Shown: one piece after another, positions 56,009 through 64,000 of the stretch
Layout: each line of letters begins with the position of its first letter
How positions within the stretch are numbered: position 1 is the stretch's first letter
Assembly (NCBI GenBank): GCA_946413245.1
Contig: CAMKJS010000002.1
Coordinates: 22,695 to 86,694 of the forward strand
Direction of reading: 5' to 3'
Length of the DNA: 64,000 nucleotides
Source of the DNA: an uncultured Clostridia bacterium
Lineage (GTDB): Bacteria > Bacillota > Clostridia > Christensenellales > Aristaeellaceae
Notes under the pieces: model-generated
The model's input: the letters and a program-made list of their open reading frames with translations, nothing else
Told to the model about the DNA's origin: nothing
Database searches by the model: none
Position numbers and translations under genes: made by a program

Positions 56009-57424
56009 ATGAAACTGAACATGAAGCGGACCTGTCAGATCGGATTTGCGTTTTTCGGTATTCTTCTGCTTTGGCAGGTGTACGATTCCTGGTGCCCGAC
56101 ATTTCTGACAGACCTGTTCGCTCACCGGATGTACGGAATGACATCAGCCGAGCTGAAAGCCAGCGCGCCGGAAAACATTCTGAACGTGCAGTGGCTGGTC
56201 GGCATCATCATGGCCTGCGACAACCTGGCGGCCCTGATCCTGCTTCCGATATTCGGCAGACTTTCTGACAAAACCAGCACGCCGATCGGAAAACGGATGC
56301 CCTACATCCTCGTCGGCACGGTCGTATCCGCTGTTGCGTTTCCCTTCATCCCGCTGTTCTTCCATCAGAACAACATGGCCGGAATGATCATCATGATGGG
56401 CGTCGTTCTGATCTTCATGATGATGTACAGGAATCCCGCCGTCTCCCTCATGCCCGATATCACCCCCAAGCCTCTGCGCGCCAGGGCCAACGGGATCATC
56501 AACATCATGGGCTACCTGGGCGGTGGGTTCGCGACCATTCTCGGGGTTTTCCTCAAGCTCAGCGATTATATCAATGTTACGGACCGCAGCACAAAAATGT
56601 GGATTATTGAGATCCCGTTCATTGTCGCGTCCCTGCTGATGGTTCTCTCCGCGCTGGTGCTGTTCTTCACCATTAAGGAAAACAAAATCGCGGAGGAAAT
56701 CCGGGACGAAATGGCGGAGGGGGAACGCCTTGCCGCCGTTGAAAACCCTGTGACCGATGAAGGCCCCATGTCTCCCGCGAACCGGCGCATGCTCCTGGCA
56801 ATTCTTCTGGCGGAGTTCCTCTGGTTCATGTCGGACAACGCGATCGGAACCTATATCGGCAATTATGTCATCTACTATCTGAACGCTTCGTCAGGTGCCA
56901 CCATGATTCTGACCCTCGGCGGCGGCCTGGCCTCAGCGGTCGGCTTTATGATCGCCGGCGGCATCGCTGAAAAAATCGGCCGGAAATGGACTGTTTCCTG
57001 CGGCCTGCTGATCAGCTTCGCCGCGCTGCTGATTATGATTCTTGTCCATCCCACAGGCAAGGCAGTCGGTGAGCACGGCGAGTTCTCCTTCCCCTCCATC
57101 CTGTACGTGGTCTGGGCGCTGAAGGGATTCGGCATGGCACTGGTTCACAACTGCTCCTTCCCCATGGTGGTCGAACTGTGCACCTCCAAGAACATCGGCA
57201 AATTCACCGGCTATTACTACGCGGCCAGCATGTCCGCCCAGACCGTTACGCCGGTACTGCTGGGCCTGATCTTCATGAAAACCGGCGCCTGGGGCGCGCT
57301 GCCTGTATATTCCTCCATTCTGATTTTCCTGAGCGCTCTGGTCTTCATCCTCCTGGTCCGGAATATCGTCGCACGCAAAGCCGCTAACGTCACCGGTCTG
57401 GAAGCGCTGGGCGAGGACAACTGA
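56009..57424 (+). CDS. MFS transporter
   Basis: 12-TM; GRLSDKTSTPIGKRMPYILVGTVVSA; GGIAEKIGRKWTVSCGL. Confidence 0.92.
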   Translation: MKLNMKRTCQIGFAFFGILLLWQVYDSWCPTFLTDLFAHRMYGMTSAELKASAPENILNVQWLVGIIMACDNLAALILLPIFGRLSDKTSTPIGKRMPYILVGTVVSAVAFPFIPLFFHQNNMAGMIIMMGVVLIFMMMYRNPAVSLMPDITPKPLRARANGIINIMGYLGGGFATILGVFLKLSDYINVTDRSTKMWIIEIPFIVASLLMVLSALVLFFTIKENKIAEEIRDEMAEGERLAAVENPVTDEGPMSPANRRMLLAILLAEFLWFMSDNAIGTYIGNYVIYYLNASSGATMILTLGGGLASAVGFMIAGGIAEKIGRKWTVSCGLLISFAALLIMILVHPTGKAVGEHGEFSFPSILYVVWALKGFGMALVHNCSFPMVVELCTSKNIGKFTGYYYAASMSAQTVTPVLLGLIFMKTGAWGALPVYSSILIFLSALVFILLVRNIVARKAANVTGLEALGEDN

Positions 57425-57425
57425 G

Positions 57426-58208
57426 ATGAGAAAATTTTCCCCTTCGGACTTCCGCGGCTGGTATTATGCGCACAGAGGCCTGTACGACAATCACCGCGGT
57501 ATTCCGGAGAACTCGCTTCCCGCATTTCGCGCGGCAGCGGAAAAAGGATACGGAGCCGAGCTGGATGTTCAGCTTTCCGCCGACGGCCATGTCGTGGTGT
57601 TTCATGACGATACCCTGGACCGGATCTGCGGCGTCTCCGGCTGCGTCTCAGACTTTCATCTGGCGGATCTGCGGAAAATGCGGCTGCTTGGCACGAACGA
57701 AACCATTCCTCTGTTTACAGATGCGCTGAAAGTGCTGCAGCAGGGCTCCGGCCCGCTCATTGTGGAGCTGAAAAGCGGCAGACGAAATAAAGAGCTGTGC
57801 GAAAAAACCCGGGATATTCTGCTGGAATATCCCGGGGTCTTCTGCATTGAGTCCTTTGATCCGAGAATCGTCCGCTGGTTCCGGAAAGCTGCCCCCGATT
57901 TCTTCCGCGGCCAGCTTTCCCAGCCCGCGGCGGATTACGGCGGTCTGGTTACCGCGCCGGTTGCCTGCCTGATGGCCGGCTGCCGGTTTTCCTTCCTGAA
58001 CAAGCCGGACTTTATCGCTTACAAGATCGGTCCCCGGCCCGAAAGGGTTCTGCGCATGCGCCGAAAAGGAGTTCTGCTGATTGCCTGGACGTCGCGTACC
58101 CCTGAACAGGATGCCGGAGAAAACGACGCCGTAATCTTTGAATATGCCGCACCGCCTCCAACCTATGCAAAAAACGAATTTGCTTCGTCAGCTTTTGATC
58201 CGGCATAG
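57426..58208 (+). CDS. Glycerophosphodiester phosphodiesterase
   Basis: YYAHRGLYDNHRGIPENSLPAFRAAAEKGYGAELDVQLSADGHVVVFHDDTLDRICG. Confidence 0.94.
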   Translation: MRKFSPSDFRGWYYAHRGLYDNHRGIPENSLPAFRAAAEKGYGAELDVQLSADGHVVVFHDDTLDRICGVSGCVSDFHLADLRKMRLLGTNETIPLFTDALKVLQQGSGPLIVELKSGRRNKELCEKTRDILLEYPGVFCIESFDPRIVRWFRKAAPDFFRGQLSQPAADYGGLVTAPVACLMAGCRFSFLNKPDFIAYKIGPRPERVLRMRRKGVLLIAWTSRTPEQDAGENDAVIFEYAAPPPTYAKNEFASSAFDPA

Positions 58209-58298
58209 TACTCAGTCAGGCCGGTCAGCAACAGTCAATTTGGGAACACGGCTGAACTCCCACGGTATTATAGGTGACCGCTGTTCATCTGTCTTCGC

Positions 58299-59168
58299 TC
58301 ATTGTGCCATACAGGCATAAAGCGTTACCCACTTATTCTCTTCACCGACCTGGCCTGCCTTGAATGCCGGCACACTTTTGGAAGCTGTCAGAATATATCT
58401 TCCGTTTTCCTTTCGGTATTGATTCAGTACTTTATATCCGGCCTGCATCGCTTCAGAATCCGGCTGACACCCCAAAACTCTCAGCGCGTAAACGATGTTC
58501 TGTGCCCCAACCTTGATCGGATCAGAAGGATAGAATGTGCCCAGCATAACGTCAACCATGGGTGTCTTCATATCGTCCGTCCTGTAGAAGATGTTTCTTT
58601 TCGTAAAATACTGAACGAGTTTGCTCTCGCAGTCCATCCTGTATCCCAGCAGATGCAGTTCAGCAACAAGCAGGAGATATTCCACCGTCAGCCTTGCGCA
58701 GCTCTTGTGCGGTTTCCTCGGATCGTTGATCTTTTTGTTTGTGCTGATGCATCCAAAGCCTCCGTCTTCCTTGATTCCGCTTAAGGCACAGGCGATTTCG
58801 TTCTTTACGATATCCTCCTGATCATATCCCAGTTTTACGAGATTCCTGAGCAGGTATGGTTCTCCGCACAGCATCTTAAACCCGGTGCTCTCTATCAGAG
58901 CAAATACCTCGTCGTCTATATCTTTTCCGATATCTTTACGGGTCAGCCCCCATTCGGCCAATGCCATGATGGCGTCAAATTTAGCCCATGGTTTATCGGT
59001 CCTGAGTTTTTTCAGCGCCCGTTCGTATATTTTGCTCTGCAGCAGCAGTCTTTTGCAGTCGACGACTTTTTCATCGTCGTCCGGCAGTTTCATATATTCC
59101 TTCAGCGTTCTGAGCCGCACTTCCGGCGTCTCATCCTCCAGCAGCCACTCCAAAGTCGATTGATCCAT
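58299..59168 (-). CDS. Alpha-toroid/prenyltransferase-like repeat protein of unknown function
   Basis: ETPEVRLRTLKEYMKLPDDD...KPWAKFDAIMALAEWGL...GGFGCISTNK...CARLTVEYLLLVAEL. Confidence 0.65.
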   Translation of the reverse strand: MDQSTLEWLLEDETPEVRLRTLKEYMKLPDDDEKVVDCKRLLLQSKIYERALKKLRTDKPWAKFDAIMALAEWGLTRKDIGKDIDDEVFALIESTGFKMLCGEPYLLRNLVKLGYDQEDIVKNEIACALSGIKEDGGFGCISTNKKINDPRKPHKSCARLTVEYLLLVAELHLLGYRMDCESKLVQYFTKRNIFYRTDDMKTPMVDVMLGTFYPSDPIKVGAQNIVYALRVLGCQPDSEAMQAGYKVLNQYRKENGRYILTASKSVPAFKAGQVGEENKWVTLYACMAQ

Positions 59169-59184
59169 CGTTTTCTCCTCCGTA

Positions 59185-60024
59185 TCACTTGCTTTTTCTG
59201 ACAGGAATACAGATCTCGCTGACGTAATCCCGTGAAGACGGATCTCCGGGCAGGTAGTTTTCAATATCATAATCAGGGATCAGCTCATATTCGGAAACCG
59301 GCAGCCACTCCTTGTAAATGCGTTCCCACATGGCCTGGATTGCCTTGGGCGTCGGTCCGACACATTTGAAAACTGCCCAGGTATATTCCGGAATATGGAT
59401 GATCTCAAACCCGTCCGGAATGCCTTCCGCATCGGAAGCTTTGCAGCCGATGCCGTACCGGAACGCATCGCCGTCGGTTTTCTGCTGGGCGCAGAGTCCG
59501 AGATATCCCGGAATCCTGCGGTACTCCTCATTCGCGTAATATTCGTCCCAGAATTTCGGAATCTCCGTTTCGCTTGTTTCCGCGTGAAAATCCTTCGCGT
59601 GCATGAGAAGATCCATCGCTTCCCATTTTTCAATCGTGTACTCCATGATACTGCCTCCTTCAATTGTCATCCGGACGGTAAACCGGTTCATGAACTGAAT
59701 GGGGCTTCCCTTTTTCACCTGCATCGGTGAAAACCCGTGGAACCGTGTAAACGCTTTGGTAAAGCTTTCCGGCGAATCATAGCAGTACTTCAAAGCCACG
59801 TCGATGACCTTTTCATCTCCGCTGATCAGATCCGCCCCGGCCTGCGAAAGGCGCCTTTTCCGCAGGTATTCCGCCGGGGACATTTCCGTCAGCAGGGAAA
59901 AAGCTCTCTGGAAATGAAAGGCGGAAAGGTATACATGCTTCGCGATATCCGCCAGCGTGATCTCGTCCGTCAGATGGTTCTCCATGTACTCAATGGCGTC
60001 GTTGATTGTTTTGATCCAGTTCAT
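59185..60024 (-). CDS. AraC family regulator with GyrI-like effector-binding domain
   Basis: HLTDEITLADIAKHVYLSAFHFQRAFSLLTEMSPAEYLRKRRLSQAG; C-terminal EIPKFWDEYYANEEY...FKCVGPTPKAIQAMWERIYKEWLP. Confidence 0.93.
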   Translation of the reverse strand: MNWIKTINDAIEYMENHLTDEITLADIAKHVYLSAFHFQRAFSLLTEMSPAEYLRKRRLSQAGADLISGDEKVIDVALKYCYDSPESFTKAFTRFHGFSPMQVKKGSPIQFMNRFTVRMTIEGGSIMEYTIEKWEAMDLLMHAKDFHAETSETEIPKFWDEYYANEEYRRIPGYLGLCAQQKTDGDAFRYGIGCKASDAEGIPDGFEIIHIPEYTWAVFKCVGPTPKAIQAMWERIYKEWLPVSEYELIPDYDIENYLPGDPSSRDYVSEICIPVRKSK

Positions 60025-60064
60025 CCGGTCTCCCTCCTTTCACAATGAATCATAAGGCTGTTCA

Positions 60065-60769
60065 TCAGGATAATCCTGTCTTTGATTGCGTGATTTTGTC
60101 CGGATAGGATGAGGGTAGCCAGTATACCGAATACTCCGTTTCGATCTCAAAGCCGAATTTTTCTGCCAGATGCCGGGAAACGTCGTTTTGCGCGTCCCAA
60201 TGGACCGTGATGCTGCGCTCCATACAGTCCCGCAGCATCCAGGCGGCGCAGGCTATGGCCAGTTTTTTTCCTCGATGTGCTTCTTTTGTGGAAATGTCCA
60301 TTTCAGCTTCACCGTTCAGGCTCAGGAAAGAAGAAGCCGCTGCCACAATCTCTCCGTCGTGATAGATTACAGCGCCGGAACCTTCAGTCCGAAACACCGC
60401 AAAGCAGGAATAATTCTCCCCATGAGAGAACGGATGCCTTTCAAACGCGGCCTCATCCATACCGGTCAGCCGGTAACCTTCCGGGATCACAATGTTTTCC
60501 GGTATGATAAATCGGCATGCCGGTTTCATCATCGTTCGACGGTATATTGCCGCATCGGGATACTGTGCCCTGATCTGCTCTTCCCAGGCATTTGTCAGAC
60601 ACACCAGCGGCCTGTCCCTGAAACAGGAGTCCACCCGTGCAATGGATTCCGCTTCCGGTTCCCCGTCCAGATAAACAAACAGCGCGTCTGTGATACTGCT
60701 CCGGCTGTACTCTTTCCGTTCGCCGAAAACGCGCTGCAGCGCTGCCCGGTATAAAAGAGGCATGTTCAT
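60065..60769 (-). CDS. GNAT family N-acetyltransferase
   Basis: AEMDISTKEAHRGKKLAIACAAWMLRDCMERSITVHWDAQNDVSRHLAEKFGFE. Confidence 0.88.
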   Translation of the reverse strand: MNMPLLYRAALQRVFGERKEYSRSSITDALFVYLDGEPEAESIARVDSCFRDRPLVCLTNAWEEQIRAQYPDAAIYRRTMMKPACRFIIPENIVIPEGYRLTGMDEAAFERHPFSHGENYSCFAVFRTEGSGAVIYHDGEIVAAASSFLSLNGEAEMDISTKEAHRGKKLAIACAAWMLRDCMERSITVHWDAQNDVSRHLAEKFGFEIETEYSVYWLPSSYPDKITQSKTGLS

Positions 60770-60817
60770 ACTTTTTCACCAAATCCTGAACCGTCTTCTG
60801 ACAGAGTTCGTCCGGTC

Positions 60818-61861
60818 TTACTCCGCATTCCTGTTTTCCAGTACTTTCATCAGAGGCGGTACGATTTTCAGTTTCCGGGTTGTAGCCGGTCTGAATACAA
60901 TATATTCACTGCCGTCATATTCTTCATAGCTTTCACGGACAAGTTCTTCCGAACCGTCTCCGACCCAGGACAACCATGTGCTGCCGCTGTCTGATACCAT
61001 ACAGAACAGATAATCCTGATTGCTCTGCGGATAGATTTCCTCCATGTACTGTTTCATTTCAGCGGATACATCCGCAATGGTCTCAGGCGACGCGTATACA
61101 GACGCGATTCCAAAGTGATACGGCCCGGCTGTGTATTCTTTATACTTTGAATTGAATATCTCTTCTGTTGTCATACCGTCGTAGCTCATCTTGGCGTTGC
61201 TCATGCCTTCATACAGCGCGTCCGTATCTTCAATACCGGCAATCGGAAGCAGCGTCTCATAAGCTTCTCTGTCCAGGTCTGTCACATTGTATGTCATGTT
61301 CCGGGTATCGGAAAGAATTCCCATCAGCATCGCTCTGGCCGCACTGGGGGTTATTTCCGTTTGGCATTCCTGAAAGCACAGGCAGATCAGGGAACCCGTC
61401 GCACCGACAGGCATGGAAAGAACCGGTATCACTTCCGGGCTTTTGACGTCTCCCATCCCATGATGATCCAGAATGCCGACAATCCGTGCCTGGGCCATAG
61501 AATCGATTGCGTGCGCATAGGAACTGTGATCCACCAGGATAAACTGCTTATCCCGTGCATCATCCAGAATCCGGGGCGCCTCCAGGCCGAGGGCCTGCAG
61601 TGCATATGCCGATTCGTTGTCAATCCTTTCCGAGGCAGCCGGAACAGCCTGAATACCGTTTGCGTTCAGCAATTCTGCAAACGCGATTGCCGATCCGATC
61701 GAATCCGGATCGGGGCTTTTGTGACCGATCACATAGGTGACTTCGCTGCCATAGTCAATTTTCTGAAGAAGTTGAACGTATTTACTGCCGTCTGCCGCGG
61801 CATGGAACAGGATCGCCCCCGCCAGCAGCAGAATGACCAGTTTCCTGAATAACCTTTTCAT
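60818..61861 (-). CDS. Exported DHH-family phosphoesterase (family II pyrophosphatase-like)
   Basis: N-terminal signal peptide MKRLFRKLVILLLAGAILFHAAADG then YVIGHKSPDPDSIGSAIAFAELL, ILVDHSSYAHAID, GILDHHGMGD. Confidence 0.9.
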   Translation of the reverse strand: MKRLFRKLVILLLAGAILFHAAADGSKYVQLLQKIDYGSEVTYVIGHKSPDPDSIGSAIAFAELLNANGIQAVPAASERIDNESAYALQALGLEAPRILDDARDKQFILVDHSSYAHAIDSMAQARIVGILDHHGMGDVKSPEVIPVLSMPVGATGSLICLCFQECQTEITPSAARAMLMGILSDTRNMTYNVTDLDREAYETLLPIAGIEDTDALYEGMSNAKMSYDGMTTEEIFNSKYKEYTAGPYHFGIASVYASPETIADVSAEMKQYMEEIYPQSNQDYLFCMVSDSGSTWLSWVGDGSEELVRESYEEYDGSEYIVFRPATTRKLKIVPPLMKVLENRNAE

Positions 61862-61907
61862 GAGGGATCCTCCCCTGTTAATTCGCATCCGGTTCTTGTT
61901 ATTTTCC

Positions 61908-62255
61908 TTATAATAACGAGTATCCCAAACTGATATCAAATGGGGAAATCAACAGTCTTTGCAAATCTTTTCTGTACAAATCAAAAAACAGCTTTATGGC
62001 CTTCCCATAGTTTTCTTTTGTGTCAAATTCCCAATAGGAATAATACTTTACGCACTTAACGACTTTAGTTAGCTCTCTTGGCGGGTTTCCCAATTCAATT
62101 CCATCTATCGTATAAAATCTCTTGACATATTTTATGGAAATACAGCCATCCCATTTCATTTGATCTGCTGACATTTTTTCAGCCATTGCCTCAAATTGCT
62201 CTGTTTCTTCAGGCTTTACCTGAAACAGTTTTATCTCAACAAAACTCTTTGCCAT
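61908..62255 (-). CDS. Small hypothetical protein, possible ferredoxin-like-fold/ABM-type
   Basis: MAKSFVEIKLFQVKPEETEQFEAMAEKMSADQMKWDGCISIKYVKRFY; markedly AT-rich relative to flanks. Confidence 0.7.
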   Translation of the reverse strand: MAKSFVEIKLFQVKPEETEQFEAMAEKMSADQMKWDGCISIKYVKRFYTIDGIELGNPPRELTKVVKCVKYYSYWEFDTKENYGKAIKLFFDLYRKDLQRLLISPFDISLGYSLL

Positions 62256-62422
62256 TATGCCTTCCTCAATTTGCATTACAGCTTCTGATATTTATATCAT
62301 AATAAACCACAGGAGCGTTAAAAAGCAAGCATTTTCGAACACGTTCTCTTTTCGCGCACATTGCATTTACAGGAAGGGTTTGCTGCAACTGTTCAGGTTG
62401 TAGCAAACCCATAAACCGTGCC

Positions 62423-63088
62423 TCAGAGTCGGACATCTTCTTCCGTAAACGGCCTGATCTCTCCCTTATCAATCCGGTGGATGATCCCGATAATATCAAC
62501 CTTTCCGTTTTTGATAAAGATGGCGCTCTCGTCCTCCATGGCACAAACAGGCCTTTCCATGGAAACCGCCTTCATGAGACGCAGCCGTTCTGTGTCTTCA
62601 TAGCTGAAATGGCCGATCATTGTGATATCGGCAAACCCAAGCCCTTCATACGGAACCAGGGATTCCCAAATATCCACCGTCGTTCTTCCCATGTTCATGG
62701 ACCCGGCGCTGACGCCCAGAACCATCGCCGGGCCGTCCCGGACAATATCATAAATGCCTTTGTCACGCATCAGCTGCATCTGCTCAGCGCAGGCTCCGCC
62801 GCCCATCAGGAAGAAGCAGTCGGCTTCCCGAGCCCGCTTCTGCGCGTCGGCAGGTTCCATTCTGGCGTCGACTACGCAGAATCGGTCAAAGCCGATTCCG
62901 TATTCAATGAACATCCCATGCATCCCTGTCGAGTCCTCGTCATTCTGCTGATAATCCACCGGGCAGGCGGTGATAAACACAATGCACCTGCGCACGGACA
63001 ACTCTTTTCCCAGGCGTTCGGCAATCTCATCTGTAAACCTGCGGTCCGGGAATCCGCTGAAAAAAGCGATTGCTTTATTCTTGTTCAT
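62423..63088 (-). CDS. Type 1 glutamine amidotransferase-like / peptidase S51 (peptidase E-like)
   Basis: CFFLMGGGACAEQMQLMRDKG; AMVLGVSAGSMNMG nucleophile elbow. Confidence 0.85.
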   Translation of the reverse strand: MNKNKAIAFFSGFPDRRFTDEIAERLGKELSVRRCIVFITACPVDYQQNDEDSTGMHGMFIEYGIGFDRFCVVDARMEPADAQKRAREADCFFLMGGGACAEQMQLMRDKGIYDIVRDGPAMVLGVSAGSMNMGRTTVDIWESLVPYEGLGFADITMIGHFSYEDTERLRLMKAVSMERPVCAMEDESAIFIKNGKVDIIGIIHRIDKGEIRPFTEEDVRL

Positions 63089-64000
63089 TATCGTTTCCTC
63101 CATTCAGTTTTGTCTGTAATGTATCTGTTTCTTTCTGGTCCAGTTCCCTGTATACCGGCTTCCGCAGCCGGGTAAAGCTGATCAGCATCCCGGCAATCCC
63201 GATGATAAAGAACATCAGCCCGATACCGGCTCCTTTTCCTGTCCCAAAGAGTCCGGACAGTGCCTGCTGCGCCGGAGAATCTGTCATCATAAACGGCTCA
63301 AATACCGTATCCGCCAGCAGACCGCCCAACAGGAGCGCAGGCGGAATCGTGAAATTCTGGAGAGTGCTCTTTGCGGAAAACACCCGTCCCTGCATCTCCA
63401 TCGGAACCTTCTCCCGCATCAGGGTATCCTCGTTCACATTCATCACAGCAGCCAGCACATAACTGCCGAACGCCGCGGTGCACCACAGCCAGGGTCGGGA
63501 AGTCAGGCTCTGGATGATATTCCCGGTGAAGACCAGTCCGGTAGTGATGAATATTAACGGAACCCGTTTCTTTGCCGGTTTCATCAGTGTCGCCAGCAGG
63601 CTCCCGGCCAGTACTCCCAGGGCGGTAAAGCTTTCCACCATGCCCAGCACAGCCTGGTTATTGCCTGTCCGGCCAAGGATAAACGGAGAAAGCATGCCGT
63701 CGTTGCCCAATTTCGCCAGAAAATTGATCACTGCCAGGAACAGGGTGATCCGCAGGATAGCCGTATGGTCCTTCAGATAACGGAGCCCTGTCAGGCAGGT
63801 TTCTGAGAAAGGTTCCTCTTCCGTTTTCTGCCGTTCCGTCTCCGGGATCCGGATCAGGAACAGCAGGACCAGGAAGGCTACGGCAAAAGTCGACAGATCA
63901 ACAATCAATACCAGATTCAGTCCGCCGCAGGCCAGCAGCAGTGCGCCCAGCGCCGGAGCCAGAATGGATACGGCGGCTCCGCTGAATCCCTGCAGGCCGC
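63075..64000 (-). CDS. MFS transporter (5' end beyond window)
   Basis: Frame open to window edge (GLQGFSGAAVSILAPALGALLLACGGLNLVLIVDLSTFAVAFLVLLFLIRIPETE...); MFS TM pattern. Confidence 0.88.
   Translation of the reverse strand, partial: GLQGFSGAAVSILAPALGALLLACGGLNLVLIVDLSTFAVAFLVLLFLIRIPETERQKTEEEPFSETCLTGLRYLKDHTAILRITLFLAVINFLAKLGNDGMLSPFILGRTGNNQAVLGMVESFTALGVLAGSLLATLMKPAKKRVPLIFITTGLVFTGNIIQSLTSRPWLWCTAAFGSYVLAAVMNVNEDTLMREKVPMEMQGRVFSAKSTLQNFTIPPALLLGGLLADTVFEPFMMTDSPAQQALSGLFGTGKGAGIGLMFFIIGIAGMLISFTRLRKPVYRELDQKETDTLQTKLNGGNDNEQE

Overview
This 64 kb window looks like a gene-dense, fairly GC-rich Firmicutes/Clostridia-type chromosome. I support about 58 protein-coding genes, two of them cut by the window ends. 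I see no rRNA, tRNA, CRISPR array, transposase or phage module. From left to right: (i) a surface-polysaccharide/teichoic-acid-like cluster (1-9.1 kb) with a DegT aminotransferase, IspD/TarI-like cytidylyltransferase, acetolactate-synthase-like ThDP enzyme, FemAB/GNAT protein, CDP-glycerol glycerophosphotransferase, two GT2 enzymes, DUF2304 and a flippase; (ii) a CadA/ZntA-type P1B ATPase with ArsR regulator and a clear operator/promoter; (iii) an ECF sigma locus with a PMT-type glycosyltransferase carrying extracellular CBM/discoidin-like modules; (iv) carbohydrate metabolism (exported GH13, GlgA, GH36, FucI, LacI, Fe-ADH); (v) a PadR-DUF4097-PspC envelope-stress locus; (vi) a DUF5058/membrane-partner/M20-peptidase operon; (vii) an ABC-2 exporter; (viii) an LRR/EF-hand surface protein with an apparently identical 711-bp tandem duplication; (ix) a MATE gene and an ABC-F gene, the latter preceded by a terminator/antiterminator leader; (x) assorted transporters, GNATs, an MMPL protein and a signal-peptide-bearing DHH phosphoesterase. 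The best candidates for follow-up are the ABC-F attenuator, the ThDP/IspD/DegT glycopolymer cluster, the DUF5058 operon, the MerR-type 19-bp-spacer promoter and the LRR duplication. All functional assignments come from reading motifs; no database search was run.
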